64,000 nucleotides of DNA, taken from the NCBI RefSeq assembly GCF_014203895.1, contig NZ_JACHJY010000005.1, positions 372,001-436,000 on the forward strand. The letters are read 5' to 3'. Source of the stretch: Streptomyces nymphaeiformis. Lineage in GTDB: Bacteria; Actinomycetota; Actinomycetes; Streptomycetales; Streptomycetaceae. Below, in pieces: positions 41,973-50,602 of this stretch; within the stretch, counting starts at the first letter, position 1, and each line of letters starts with the position of its first letter. Made by a program: the position numbers and the translations under genes. A model generated the notes under the pieces. It made no database searches. It saw only the letters and a program-made list of their open reading frames with translations, and was not told the origin of the DNA.

Positions 41973-42611
41973 TCAGCCCTCGCGCACCGCGTACGTCAGG
42001 ACCTTCTCGCTCAGCAGCTCCTCGATCTCGTCGAGGAGGTCGAGGGCCTCGCGGGAGACGGCGGCGGCCTTGCCCCCGGCCGTCATCCTGTCGCTGATGA
42101 ACTCGACGAGGGCCCCCTGGATCCAGGCGATCTGGCCGCCGACGAGCAGCGGCATCGGGTCGTCGGGCCCGGCGCCGGCCTCCTCGCGCAGGGCGGCGAC
42201 GGTGGTCCGGCGGACCTCCTGCTGGAGGGCCATGAGCCGGGCCTGGAGGGTGGGGGCCTCGTCGATCACCCGCATGAAGTCGGCGTAGCCGTCCATCAGC
42301 CCGTAGGCGGGCGAGACGGCGGTGACGTGACCGCGGATCTCGCGGAGCACGGCCTGCGCGGCGGACTCCCCCGCGTCGCGGCCTCGGATCATCCGGGCGA
42401 GCCGGTGGGTGATGCCCTCCATGCGGTCGAGGAAGAGGTCCTCCTTCGCGGGGAAGTAGTTGTAGACGGTGTTGACGGAGACGTCGGCGACCTCCGCGAT
42501 CTCCGCCACCGTCACGGCCTGGAAGCCGCGCTCCAGGAAGAGCCCGGTCGCGATGTCCGAGATCCGCTGCTTCGTCTGGCGCTTCTTGCGCTCCCTGAGC
42601 CCTTCAGCCAT
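41973..42611 (-). CDS. TetR-family repressor of the adjacent ABC exporter
   Basis: A 212-residue regulator. The N-terminal TetR helix-turn-helix is clear (ISDIATGLFLERGFQAVTVAEIAEVADVSVNTVYNYFPAKEDLF, residues about 17-60). The C-terminal half is a helical ligand-binding domain with no family-specific hint. It is transcribed away from the ABC transporter genes, with an 82-bp AT-rich gap that holds a long inverted repeat, so it most likely represses itself and the exporter until a ligand binds. ATG 42611 is the only good start. Confidence 0.92.
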   Translation of the reverse strand: MAEGLRERKKRQTKQRISDIATGLFLERGFQAVTVAEIAEVADVSVNTVYNYFPAKEDLFLDRMEGITHRLARMIRGRDAGESAAQAVLREIRGHVTAVSPAYGLMDGYADFMRVIDEAPTLQARLMALQQEVRRTTVAALREEAGAGPDDPMPLLVGGQIAWIQGALVEFISDRMTAGGKAAAVSREALDLLDEIEELLSEKVLTYAVREG

Positions 42612-42640
42612 GCCCTCATCCTAGGCCGCGCCTTCACTCC

Positions 42641-42671
42641 CTGAAATTTTGGAGCCATTGCAAATTTTCAG
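42641..42671. promoter_or_regulatory. Probable TetR operator, near-perfect 11-9-11 inverted repeat
   Basis: ctgaaattttg (42641-42651) and caaattttcag (42661-42671) are inverted repeats with 10 of 11 matches and a 9-base spacer. They lie in the 82-bp gap between the divergent tetR and ABC transporter starts. The AT-rich element is in the right place to cover both promoters. Confidence 0.8.
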
Positions 42672-42693
42672 AGACTCTGTTTTTGTAGTCGCC

Positions 42694-43467
<774 letters not shown>

Positions 43468-43489
43468 CCGCCGACCAGGAGCCCACCCG

Positions 43490-44239
43490 ATGCTCGTCCA
43501 CGACACCGCGGTCCTCTTCGGCCGCTACGTTCGGCAGACCCTGCGCTCGCCGTTCCAGATCTTCTTCGGCGCGCTGATGCCGCTGCTCTACCTGTTCTTC
43601 TTCGGCCCGCTGCTCACCGGCCTCCCGCTCGGCCGCGCGGGCGACTCCTGGCAGGTCCTCGTGCCGGGACTGCTGCTCCAGCTCGGCCTCTTCGGGGCCT
43701 CGTTCGCGGGCTTCGCCGTCATCATGGAGAAGAACTGGGGCGTCCTCGAACGGATGCGGGTCACCCCGGTCAGCCGTCTCGCGCTGCTCCTCGGCCGGAC
43801 CCTGCGGGACGCCGCCCTCTTCCTCTTCCAGGCCGTCCTGCTCGTCCTCGCCGCCCTGCTCATGGGCCTGCGGGCGCCGCTCGCCGGCATCCTCATCGGC
43901 TTCGGCTTCGTCGCCCTGCTCACCTTCTCGCTCGCCTCGCTGTCGTACGTGCTCGCGCTGAGGCTGCCCAGCCCGCAGGAGTTCGGCCCGGCGATCAACA
44001 CCCTGGCCATGCCCTCGATGCTGCTGTCCGGCCTGATGCTGCCGATGGCCCTCGCGCCCGGCTGGCTCGACGTCCTGTCGCACTTCATGCCGTTCCGCTA
44101 TCTGGTGGACGCGGTACGGGACGCGTACGTCGGGCACTACGCCACCGCCACGATGCTGTACGGCGTCCTCGCCGCGGCCGCGCTCACGGCGCTCGCCGTG
44201 ACGGTCGGCACACGGACGTTCCGCGGGGCCCAGGCGTAA
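43490..44239 (+). CDS. ABC-2 type exporter permease (DrrB-like)
   Basis: A 249-residue integral membrane protein of the ABC-2 family with about six hydrophobic segments (for instance IFFGALMPLLYLFFFGPLL at 24-42 and AAALTALAVTV near the end). It contains the family region ERMRVTPVSRLALLLGRTLRD and the conserved PLAxxPGWL-like stretch LPMALAPGWLDVLSHFMPFRY. With the preceding ATPase it forms an exporter under TetR control. The substrate is unknown; drug efflux is the commonest role. The gap to the ATPase gene is 22 bp and the gap to the next gene is 13 bp. Confidence 0.93.
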   Translation: MLVHDTAVLFGRYVRQTLRSPFQIFFGALMPLLYLFFFGPLLTGLPLGRAGDSWQVLVPGLLLQLGLFGASFAGFAVIMEKNWGVLERMRVTPVSRLALLLGRTLRDAALFLFQAVLLVLAALLMGLRAPLAGILIGFGFVALLTFSLASLSYVLALRLPSPQEFGPAINTLAMPSMLLSGLMLPMALAPGWLDVLSHFMPFRYLVDAVRDAYVGHYATATMLYGVLAAAALTALAVTVGTRTFRGAQA

Positions 44240-44252
44240 CTACGCTGGTGGC

Positions 44253-44825
44253 ATGGTCAATCTGACGCGCATCTACACACGTACCGGCGACAAGGGCACC
44301 ACGGCACTCGGCGACATGAGCCGGACCGCCAAGACGGATCTGCGGATCTCGGCCTACGCCGACGCCAACGAGGCGAACGCCGCCATCGGGACGGCCATCG
44401 CCCTCGGGCAGCTCGACGAGGACGTCGTGAAGGTCCTCGTCCGGATCCAGAACGACCTCTTCGACGTGGGCGCCGACCTCTGCACGCCGGTGGTGGAGAA
44501 CCCCGAGTACCCGCCGCTGCGCGTCGAGCAGTCGTACGTCGACAAGCTGGAGGCCGACTGCGACCGCTTCCTGGAGCAGCTCGACAAGCTGCGCTCCTTC
44601 ATCCTGCCGGGCGGCACGCCCGGGGCGGCCCTGCTGCACCAGGCGTGCACGGTGGTCCGGCGGGCGGAGCGCTCCACCTGGGCGGCCCTCGAGGTCCACG
44701 GCGAGACGATGAACGCCCTGACCGCGACCTACCTCAACCGGCTCTCCGATCTCCTGTTCATCCTGGCCAGGGCGGCCAACAAGGAAGTGGGGGACGTGCT
44801 CTGGGTGCCCGGCGGAGAGCGCTAG
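44253..44825 (+). CDS. pduO: PduO-type ATP:cob(I)alamin adenosyltransferase
   Basis: A 190-residue enzyme that transfers the adenosyl group of ATP to cob(I)alamin, making coenzyme B12. Signatures: the ATP-binding N-terminus TRTGDKGTTALGD (about 9-21), the RAERSTWAAL helix (about 139-148) and NRLSDLLFILARAANKE (about 163-179). Length is typical. It starts 13 bp after the ABC permease but has its own site. A hairpin follows the stop. A second, mutated copy of its last about 22 codons lies 60 bp further on (see the remnant entry), and the next gene, on the other strand, overlaps its stop by 4 bp. Confidence 0.94.
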   Translation: MVNLTRIYTRTGDKGTTALGDMSRTAKTDLRISAYADANEANAAIGTAIALGQLDEDVVKVLVRIQNDLFDVGADLCTPVVENPEYPPLRVEQSYVDKLEADCDRFLEQLDKLRSFILPGGTPGAALLHQACTVVRRAERSTWAALEVHGETMNALTATYLNRLSDLLFILARAANKEVGDVLWVPGGER

Positions 44826-45502
44826 GCCGGACGTCGGGCAGGCCCTTGCCGGGGGTCCGGGGGTTGTCCCCCGGGAGATGCGGCATCCTCGCGAGGACGG
44901 CGAACAAGGAGGTCGGTGACGTGCTCCGGGTCCCGGGCGGCGACCGCTGACCCGGTCCCCGACGCCTCGGCCGGGTCCTTCTTCGGCCGGACGAAGTAGC
45001 TGAGCGCGATCAGTCCGTGGATGCCGACGGCCCGCCACGCGGCGAACATCCAGCTCCTCAGGCCGTCGGTGTCGCCGTCGTCCCCGACGTACCAGGTCGC
45101 GAGGAGCAGCAGGGCGGTGGCGACGGCGCCGCCGATCAGCGTGCCCAGCCAGATCCGGCCCTCGTGGCGGGCGCGGGCCGTCCCGTACTTCGGGGGCTTC
45201 GGCGGCGGCGGGGCGCCGCCGAGGCGGTGGGCGGCGTGGCCGTCGAGCCACTTCACTGTGCGGTGGCCGTGGCCGACGGTGTAGCCGATGTACAGCGCGG
45301 CGAGGCCGTGCTCCCAGCTCGGGTCCGCGCCGTTCTTGAGGTCGATCGCCGTGGCGACGAGGAGCACGACCTCCAGGAGCGGCTCGGCGAGCAGCAGGGC
45401 CATACCCGTCCGGGGCATCTTCAGGAGGTAGCGGGTGGCGAGGCCGGCGGCCAGCAGGACCCAGAAGCCGACCTCGCAGAGCACGATCAGCGTGACGATC
45501 AC
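44822..45502 (-). CDS. Conserved integral membrane protein with possibly extended C-terminus
   Basis: A 226-residue membrane protein typical of this locus in streptomycetes; function unknown. Hydrophobic segments are visible at about 5-23, 33-52, 118-138 and 152-170, with a proline run (PPPPKPPKYG) in the central loop. The first 180 residues look native. The last 45 residues (from about SGTGSAVAARDPEHV onward) are read from the strand opposite the duplicated pduO 3' end and its hairpin, so they probably replace an original, shorter C-terminus. The gene overlaps the convergent pduO stop by 4 bp. Start: GTG 45502 behind GGGGAACC. Confidence 0.8.
   Translation of the reverse strand: MIVTLIVLCEVGFWVLLAAGLATRYLLKMPRTGMALLLAEPLLEVVLLVATAIDLKNGADPSWEHGLAALYIGYTVGHGHRTVKWLDGHAAHRLGGAPPPPKPPKYGTARARHEGRIWLGTLIGGAVATALLLLATWYVGDDGDTDGLRSWMFAAWRAVGIHGLIALSYFVRPKKDPAEASGTGSAVAARDPEHVTDLLVRRPREDAASPGGQPPDPRQGPARRPA
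44857..44874 (+). terminator. Short GC hairpin after pduO
   Basis: ccggggg (44857-44863) and cccccgg (44868-44874) pair around the loop ttgt, 32 bases after the pduO stop. It is a plausible rho-independent-like terminator, though without a T run. It lies between the two copies of the pduO 3' end. Confidence 0.55.
44884..44950 (+). pseudogene. Duplicated 3' remnant of pduO
   Basis: In one plus-strand frame this stretch encodes ILARTANKEVGDVLRVPGGDR and a stop. That matches the final residues of the intact pduO (ILARAANKEVGDVLWVPGGER) with only four changes. The similarity starts abruptly and includes the stop codon. It lies about 125 bp downstream of the equivalent site in the intact gene and is antisense to the C-terminus of the following membrane protein gene. 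Confidence 0.85.
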
Positions 45503-45648
45503 GGCGGTTCCCCTTTCGGTTCCCTTCAGCGTCCCGTGGGAACGGCCCCGGTTCGTCGTCGCCGGTGACGAAGTCCGTCTACATCGTTCGACGGAGGGCG
45601 GCGCGCCCGCGGATCGGCCGGTACGTGGAGGCCGGTGCGCGCGGGGGC

Positions 45649-46842
45649 GTGTTGGATGAGTACGTGACGCTCCCCCGCCCCCATCGCACCGACCTGTTCA
45701 TCGCCGCCCTCGGTCTCGTCGGCGGGCTGGTCCTGTGGTGGTTCGGGCTGCACACCCAGGTGGACCGGTGGTTCACCCAGCGCTGGGCGGTCCTGGTGCC
45801 GCTCGTGGTGATGGCCGGGTGCGAGGCGATGCGCCGGACGGCGCCCAGGGCGGCGCTGACCGCGGGCACGCTCGCGGTCGTCGCGGACCAGTTCACGTAC
45901 GGGAGCCTGGCCACCGTCCTGATGTTCACGGACGTCGTGTACGCGGCCGTGGTGTACGGGTCGCCCGCGCACGCCCGCCGCGTCCCGTACACGACCGGTC
46001 TCGTCACGGTCGGGGTGACGATCGGCTTCCTGGTCTGGTGGCAGAACGCGTACGCGCTGCTCATCGGGGTCATCACCGGCATGATCTCCTTCCTGCCCGC
46101 GGTGACGGGCGCGATCGTCCGCAACCACCGGGAGACGGCGGACGCGGCCAGGCTGCGGGCCGAACAGACCGCGCTGCTCGCCGAGATGGACCGGGCGCAG
46201 GCGGTGGTGGCCGAGCGGGCGCGGATGGCGCGCGAGCTGCACGACATGGTGGCGAACCACCTCTCGGCGATCGCGATCCACTCCACGGCCGCGCTGTCCC
46301 TCGACGAACCGGCCACCACCCGGCAGGCGCTGAAGGTGATCCGGGAGAACAGCGTGGCGGGCCTCGCGGAGATGCGGCGGCTCATCGGGCTGCTGCGGGA
46401 CAGCGGCGGGGAGACGGAGCCGGGGGCCGTGCCGAGCCTCGACGCCCTGGACGCGCTGGTCGAGCGGGCCCGGGCGAACGGCTCGGCCGGCGGTCTGGAC
46501 TTCGTCCTGGAGGACACCCGCCCGCCGGACGGTGCCCTGCCGGCGCCGGTGGAGCTGGCCGCGTACCGGATCGTGCAGGAGTCGCTGACCAACGCGGTCA
46601 AGCACGCCGCCCCCGGTACGGTCAGGGTGCGGGTCGGCCGGTCCGGCGGGGTGCTCACGGTGGCGGTGGACTCGCCGTACGGGGAGCGGCCGGGGCCGCG
46701 CGCGCCCGGCTCGGGTCAGGGTCTGGTGGGCATGCGGGAGCGCACGGAGCTGCTCGGCGGGGAGTTCCGCGCGGCGGTCTCGGGGGCGGTCTGGCAGGTG
46801 CGGGCGGTACTGCCCGCGGAGGAGAGGGCGGGAACGGCATGA
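45649..46842 (+). CDS. chiS: Two-component sensor kinase, ChiS-like
   Basis: A NarL-type histidine kinase of about 397 residues. Four to five membrane segments fill the first about 140 residues. A coiled linker leads to the HisKA_3 motif (ARELHDMVANHLSAIAI, His about 198), and the ATPase end shows the N-box ESLTNAVKHA and a G-box (SGQGLVGMRER). It overlaps the response regulator gene by 4 bp (ATGA), and a chitinase gene follows directly. This matches my recollection of the chiS-chiR-chiC locus of S. coelicolor, where the pair turns on chitinase. The start is uncertain: GTG 45649, TTG 45652 and GTG 45664 are all possible. An ATG at 45565 in frame adds an Arg-rich stretch unlike a kinase N-terminus. 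Confidence 0.88.
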   Translation: MLDEYVTLPRPHRTDLFIAALGLVGGLVLWWFGLHTQVDRWFTQRWAVLVPLVVMAGCEAMRRTAPRAALTAGTLAVVADQFTYGSLATVLMFTDVVYAAVVYGSPAHARRVPYTTGLVTVGVTIGFLVWWQNAYALLIGVITGMISFLPAVTGAIVRNHRETADAARLRAEQTALLAEMDRAQAVVAERARMARELHDMVANHLSAIAIHSTAALSLDEPATTRQALKVIRENSVAGLAEMRRLIGLLRDSGGETEPGAVPSLDALDALVERARANGSAGGLDFVLEDTRPPDGALPAPVELAAYRIVQESLTNAVKHAAPGTVRVRVGRSGGVLTVAVDSPYGERPGPRAPGSGQGLVGMRERTELLGGEFRAAVSGAVWQVRAVLPAEERAGTA

Positions 46843-47492
46843 CGGTGCGGGTGGTGGTCGCGGAGGACCAGTCGGCGGTGCGGGCGGGGCTCGTGCTGAT
46901 CCTGGGCAGCGCGCCGGACATCGAGGTGGTCGGCGAGGCCGCGGACGGCGAGCGGGCGGTGGAGCTGGCGCGCGAACTGCGTCCGGACCTGGTCCTGATG
47001 GACGTGCAGATGCCCCGGATGGACGGGGTGACGGCGACGGGGATCGTGGTCTCCGAGGGTCTCGCCGACGTCCTCGTGCTGACCACCTTCGATCTCGACG
47101 CGTATGTGTTCGGGGCGCTGCGGGCGGGCGCGGCGGGCTTCCTGCTGAAGAACGCCGACGCCCGTGAACTGATCGAGGCCGTACGGACGGTGGCGCGCGG
47201 CGAGGGTCTGATCGCCCCGGCGGTGACTCGGCGGCTCCTCGCGGAGTTCGCCGCGAGCAGCCGCCCGGCGCGGCCGGAGCGTGCGACGGATCCGTCCGTA
47301 CTGGACGTGCTGACGCCCCGGGAGCGGGAGGTGCTCTCGGCGCTGGGTCTCGGTCTGTCGAACGCGGAGATCGCGGTGCGCCTCGACATGGCGGAGGCGA
47401 CGGCGAAGACGCACGTGAGCAAGGTGCTCGGGAAGCTGGAGCTGCGGAGCAGGGTCCAAGCGGCGGTCCTCGCACAGGAGTTGGGGGTTTAG
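46839..47492 (+). CDS. chiR: NarL/LuxR-type response regulator, ChiR-like
   Basis: A 217-residue response regulator. The receiver domain has the acidic pair ED (9-10), the phospho-acceptor Asp in LVLMDVQMPRMDG (about 54) and the switch Lys in GFLLKNADARELIEAV. The output domain is a LuxR helix-turn-helix (LTPREREVLSALGLGLSNAEIAVRLDMAEATAKTHVSKVLGKL, about 148-191). It is translationally coupled to the sensor kinase by ATGA. Its likely targets are the direct repeats in the chitinase promoter, which start 18 bp after its stop. Confidence 0.92.
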   Translation: MTVRVVVAEDQSAVRAGLVLILGSAPDIEVVGEAADGERAVELARELRPDLVLMDVQMPRMDGVTATGIVVSEGLADVLVLTTFDLDAYVFGALRAGAAGFLLKNADARELIEAVRTVARGEGLIAPAVTRRLLAEFAASSRPARPERATDPSVLDVLTPREREVLSALGLGLSNAEIAVRLDMAEATAKTHVSKVLGKLELRSRVQAAVLAQELGV

Positions 47493-47509
47493 CAGATCTT
47501 TGCCGACGT

Positions 47510-47551
47510 TGGTCTGGACCTCTTGACGATTGGTCCAGACCTTCCTACGCT
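47510..47551 (+). promoter_or_regulatory. Chitinase promoter with paired direct repeats
   Basis: tggtctggacct (47510-47521) and tggtccagacct (47531-47542) are 12-bp direct repeats at 21-bp spacing, each also near-palindromic. They match the known streptomycete chitinase repeats and the DasR-type site core (TGGTCTAGACCA). TTGACG (47523-47528) and TACGCT (47546-47551), 17 bp apart, form a strong -35/-10 pair that interleaves with them. One repeat precedes -35 and the other fills the spacer, so a bound protein there would block RNA polymerase. Confidence 0.88.
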
Positions 47552-47617
47552 CGCGGGGCGCGCGCAACTCTTCACGGACCACCCCCACCTTGTCCGTCCG
47601 CAACTTGAGGAGCACCG

Positions 47618-49465
47618 TTGAGCACTCAAGCACCGACGCGCAGAGCAGGGTTCAGAAAGCGGACCGCCGCCGGACTGACCGCCCTGATCCTGCCGCTGGC
47701 CGCCATGGTCGGCCTCGCCTCCCCCGCGGAAGCCGCCACCTCGGCCACCGCCACCTACACCAAGACCCAGGACTGGGGCACCGGCTTCGGCGCCAACTGG
47801 ACCGTCAAGAACACCGGCACCACCACCATCAGCTCCTGGACCGTCGAGTGGGACTACCCCTCCGGCACCTCCGTCACCTCCGCCTGGGACGCCACCGTCA
47901 CCAGCTCCGGCACCCACTGGACCGCCAAGAACGTCGGCTGGAACGGCACCCTCGCCCCCGGAGCCTCCGTCTCCTTCGGCTACAACGGCGCGGGCCCCGG
48001 CGCCCCCAGCGGCTGTAAGATCAACGGCGCTCCCTGCGACGGCACCACCGTGCCGGGCGACAACCCGCCCTCGGCCCCCGGCACCCCGGTCGCCTCGAAC
48101 ATCACGGACACCTCGGCCAAGCTCACCTGGACCGCGGCCACCGACGACAAGGGCGTCAAGAACTACGACGTCCTGCGCGACGACACGAAGGTGACCACCA
48201 CCACCGGCCTCACCTTCACCGACAGCGGCCTCACCGCGGGCACCGACTACTCGTACACCGTCGTCGCCCGCGACACGATCGACCAGACCGGCCCGGCCGC
48301 CGGCCCGGTCGCCGTCCACACCACCGGCGGAGGCGGCGGCCAGCCCCTCCCGAACGCCGTGAAGATGGGCTACTTCACCAACTGGGGCGTCTACGGGCGC
48401 AATTACCACGTGAAGAACATCGTGACCTCCGGCTCCGCGTCGAAGATCACGCACATCAACTACGCCTTCGGCAACGTCCAGGGCGGCAAGTGCACCATCG
48501 GCGACTCCTACGCCGACTACGACAAGGCGTACACCGCCGACCAGTCCGTCGACGGCGTCGCCGACACCTGGGACCAGCCGCTGCGCGGCAACTTCAACCA
48601 GCTCCGCAAGCTGAAGAAGGCCTACCCGAACATCAAGATCCTCTGGTCCTTCGGCGGCTGGACCTGGTCCGGCGGCTTCGGCCAGGCCGTGCAGAACCCG
48701 GCCGCGTTCGCCCAGTCCTGCTACGACCTGATCGAGGACCCGCGCTGGGCCGACGTCTTCGACGGCATCGACCTGGACTGGGAGTACCCCAACGCCTGCG
48801 GTCTGTCCTGCGACACCAGCGGCGCGGCCTCCTTCAAGAACATGATGCAGGCCATGCGCGCCAAGTTCGGCGCCAACTACCTGATCACCGCGGCGGTCAC
48901 GGCCGACGCCTCCACCGGCGGCAAGATCGACGCCGCCGACTACGCGGGCGCCGCGCAGTACATGAACTGGTTCAACGTCATGACGTACGACTTCTTCGGC
49001 GCCTGGGCGGCGCAGGGCCCGACAGCCCCGCACTCCCCGCTCACCTCGTACGCCGGCATCCCGCAGCAGGGCTTCAACTCCGCCGAGGCGATCGCCAAGT
49101 TCAAGGCGAAGGGCGTCCCGGCCAACAAGCTGCTGCTCGGCATCGGCTTCTACGGCCGCGGCTGGACCGGCGTCACCCAGGACGCCCCCGGCGGCACGGC
49201 GACCGGCCCGGCCCAGGGCACGTACGAGCAGGGCATCGAGGACTACAAGGTCCTCAAGAACTCCTGCCCGGCCAACGGCACCGTCGCGGGCACGGCGTAC
49301 GCCCACTGCGGCACCAACTGGTGGAGCTACGACACCCCCGCCACCGTGAACTCGAAGATGAGCTGGGCCAAGAACCAGGGCCTCGGCGGAGCGTTCTTCT
49401 GGGAGTTCAGCGGTGACACCGGCAACGGCGAGCTGGTCGGCGCGATCAACACCGGCCTGAGCTAG
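47618..49465 (+). CDS. chiC: Secreted family 18 chitinase with CBM2 and fibronectin III domains
   Basis: A 615-residue secreted chitinase. A twin-Arg-containing signal peptide (RRAGFRKRTAAGL, hydrophobic core, AxA cleavage near ASPAEA) is followed by a chitin/cellulose-binding CBM2-like domain (about 41-140), a Pro-rich linker, a fibronectin type III domain (about 153-235), a Gly linker and a GH18 catalytic barrel (about 245-610). The GH18 acid is in DGIDLDWEYP, the complete DxxDxDxE motif. It cleaves chitin to chito-oligomers outside the cell. TTG 47618 lies behind TTGAGGAG. The promoter has DasR/ChiR-type repeats, so expression should respond to N-acetylglucosamine and to chitin. A perfect hairpin follows the stop. 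Confidence 0.95.
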   Translation: MSTQAPTRRAGFRKRTAAGLTALILPLAAMVGLASPAEAATSATATYTKTQDWGTGFGANWTVKNTGTTTISSWTVEWDYPSGTSVTSAWDATVTSSGTHWTAKNVGWNGTLAPGASVSFGYNGAGPGAPSGCKINGAPCDGTTVPGDNPPSAPGTPVASNITDTSAKLTWTAATDDKGVKNYDVLRDDTKVTTTTGLTFTDSGLTAGTDYSYTVVARDTIDQTGPAAGPVAVHTTGGGGGQPLPNAVKMGYFTNWGVYGRNYHVKNIVTSGSASKITHINYAFGNVQGGKCTIGDSYADYDKAYTADQSVDGVADTWDQPLRGNFNQLRKLKKAYPNIKILWSFGGWTWSGGFGQAVQNPAAFAQSCYDLIEDPRWADVFDGIDLDWEYPNACGLSCDTSGAASFKNMMQAMRAKFGANYLITAAVTADASTGGKIDAADYAGAAQYMNWFNVMTYDFFGAWAAQGPTAPHSPLTSYAGIPQQGFNSAEAIAKFKAKGVPANKLLLGIGFYGRGWTGVTQDAPGGTATGPAQGTYEQGIEDYKVLKNSCPANGTVAGTAYAHCGTNWWSYDTPATVNSKMSWAKNQGLGGAFFWEFSGDTGNGELVGAINTGLS

Positions 49466-49478
49466 TCACGTACACGAA

Positions 49479-49513
49479 GAAGCGGGGACGGCGCAGCACG
49501 CCGTCCCCGCTTC
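49479..49513. terminator. Perfect 15-bp hairpin after the chitinase gene
   Basis: gaagcggggacggcg (49479-49493) pairs exactly with 49499-49513 around a 5-base loop. It sits between the chitinase stop and the end of the convergent DUF2550 gene, so it can serve both. Confidence 0.9.
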
Positions 49514-49521
49514 CTCATGCC

Positions 49522-49974
49522 TCACGCGACGTTCACCCGCTGCCCCGGAGGAGCCGCCTCCAGCCAGGCCATGAAGCCCGTCCGGGCGTCCTCGCTCATC
49601 GCGAGCTCCAGGCGGACGCCCTCGTACATACAGGGCTGGATCACGGAGTCGGAGAGCAGCGCGAGCTCCTCCTCGCCCTCCGGCATCCGGCGCTCCAGGG
49701 CCACGATGGAGGAGCGCTCCAGGATCCGGCGCGGGCGGGGCGAGTACGAGAAGACACGGAACCAGGCGATCTCGTCACCGCTGTAGCGGGCGACGCCGTA
49801 CACCCAGCCCTTGCCGTTCGGATCCGGTTCGTCGGGCAGGTCCCAGCGCAGCGAACAGTCGAAGGTGCCGCCGGCGCGCTGGATCAGTCTCCGGCGCAAG
49901 CCGAAGACGAAGAGCCCGATCACCACCAGTGCGACGACGATGCCGCACACGAGCAGAGCGAGGAACATCTTCAC
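49522..49974 (-). CDS. DUF2550 membrane-anchored protein
   Basis: A 150-residue protein with one N-terminal hydrophobic anchor (LALLVCGIVVALVVIGLFVFGL, about 4-25) followed by RRR and a soluble domain (TFDCSLRWDL, GWVYGVARYSGDEIAWFRVFSYSPRPRR). It is conserved directly after atpC in actinobacteria and known only as DUF2550; its role is not established. It follows the ATP synthase operon on the same strand after a terminator-like hairpin, so it may be partly cotranscribed. GTG 49974 gives MKMF; ATG 49968 is possible. Confidence 0.88.
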   Translation of the reverse strand: MKMFLALLVCGIVVALVVIGLFVFGLRRRLIQRAGGTFDCSLRWDLPDEPDPNGKGWVYGVARYSGDEIAWFRVFSYSPRPRRILERSSIVALERRMPEGEEELALLSDSVIQPCMYEGVRLELAMSEDARTGFMAWLEAAPPGQRVNVA

Positions 49975-50041
49975 CGACCTCCTCGCTGCGTCCCGTAGCC
50001 GGCACGGCCGGCAGAACCGAATACAACCTGCATCTGCATCG

Positions 50042-50091
50042 CCTCAGCCGCGACACGCTCCGGAGTATTCCGGACCGTGCCGCGGCTGAGG
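50042..50091 (-). terminator. ATP synthase operon terminator
   Basis: An 11-bp stem (cctcagccgcg at 50042-50052 with 50081-50091) extends inwards through cacg/cgtg and a small tccgg/ccgga stem. It begins 24 bp downstream of the atpC stop, in the 140-bp gap before the DUF2550 gene. Confidence 0.8.
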
Positions 50092-50114
50092 GCACTCCTA
50101 CTCGGCGCGGTCCG

Positions 50115-50489
50115 CTAGCGGACCGCTACCGCGCGCAGCCGGACCTCGGCGCGCCGCTCGGCGGCGGCGTCGGAGTCCGTCTTCGCACGCTCCAGCGCGC
50201 GCTCGGCGCGCTGGGCGTCGATCTCGTCCGCCAGCTCGCAGACCTCCGCGAGCAGAGACAGCTTGTCGTCGGCGAACGAGATGAATCCACCGTGGACGGC
50301 GGCGACGACGGTCGCGCCCTCGCTCGTACGGATGGTCACCGGGCCCGACTCCAGCACACCGAGCAGCGGCTGGTGGCCGGGCATGACGCCGATGTCGCCG
50401 GAGGTGGTACGCGCGATGACCAGGGTGGCCTCGCCGGACCAGACACTCCGGTCCGCGGCGACCAGCTCGACGTGCAGCTCAGCAGCCAA
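50115..50489 (-). CDS. atpC: F1Fo-ATP synthase subunit epsilon
   Basis: A 124-residue subunit of the central stalk, which couples rotation and inhibits ATP hydrolysis. The N-terminal beta-sandwich (LHVELVAADRSVWSGEATLVIART, then GDIGVMPGHQPLLGVL) is typical, and the C-terminal helices (EIDAQRAERALERAK) are present. Last gene of the atp operon. The TTG start at 50489 lies behind GGAG; a hairpin separates it from atpD 113 bp upstream. Confidence 0.95.
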   Translation of the reverse strand: MAAELHVELVAADRSVWSGEATLVIARTTSGDIGVMPGHQPLLGVLESGPVTIRTSEGATVVAAVHGGFISFADDKLSLLAEVCELADEIDAQRAERALERAKTDSDAAAERRAEVRLRAVAVR

Positions 50490-50558
50490 GGGTGGCTCCT
50501 CGGGTCACCACCCGGCGGTCGTGCCGGGTGTTGGGGTCAATTCTAGGGGGCGTGGAGA

Positions 50559-50585
50559 GGGGGACGGGACGGGATCCCGTCCCCC
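50559..50585 (-). terminator. Intercistronic hairpin between atpD and atpC
   Basis: gggggacggga (50559-50569) and tcccgtccccc (50575-50585) are exact inverted repeats around 5 bases. It could lower readthrough into atpC or protect the upstream message, which would fit unequal subunit stoichiometry. Confidence 0.6.
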
Positions 50586-50602
50586 TCGGGCGAGCACGGG
50601 GC

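Noticed and set aside
44645..44950. 101-codon plus-strand frame spanning the end of pduO
   Set aside because: It is a shifted frame that only joins pduO's own frame in the duplicated 3' remnant; most of it is shadow.
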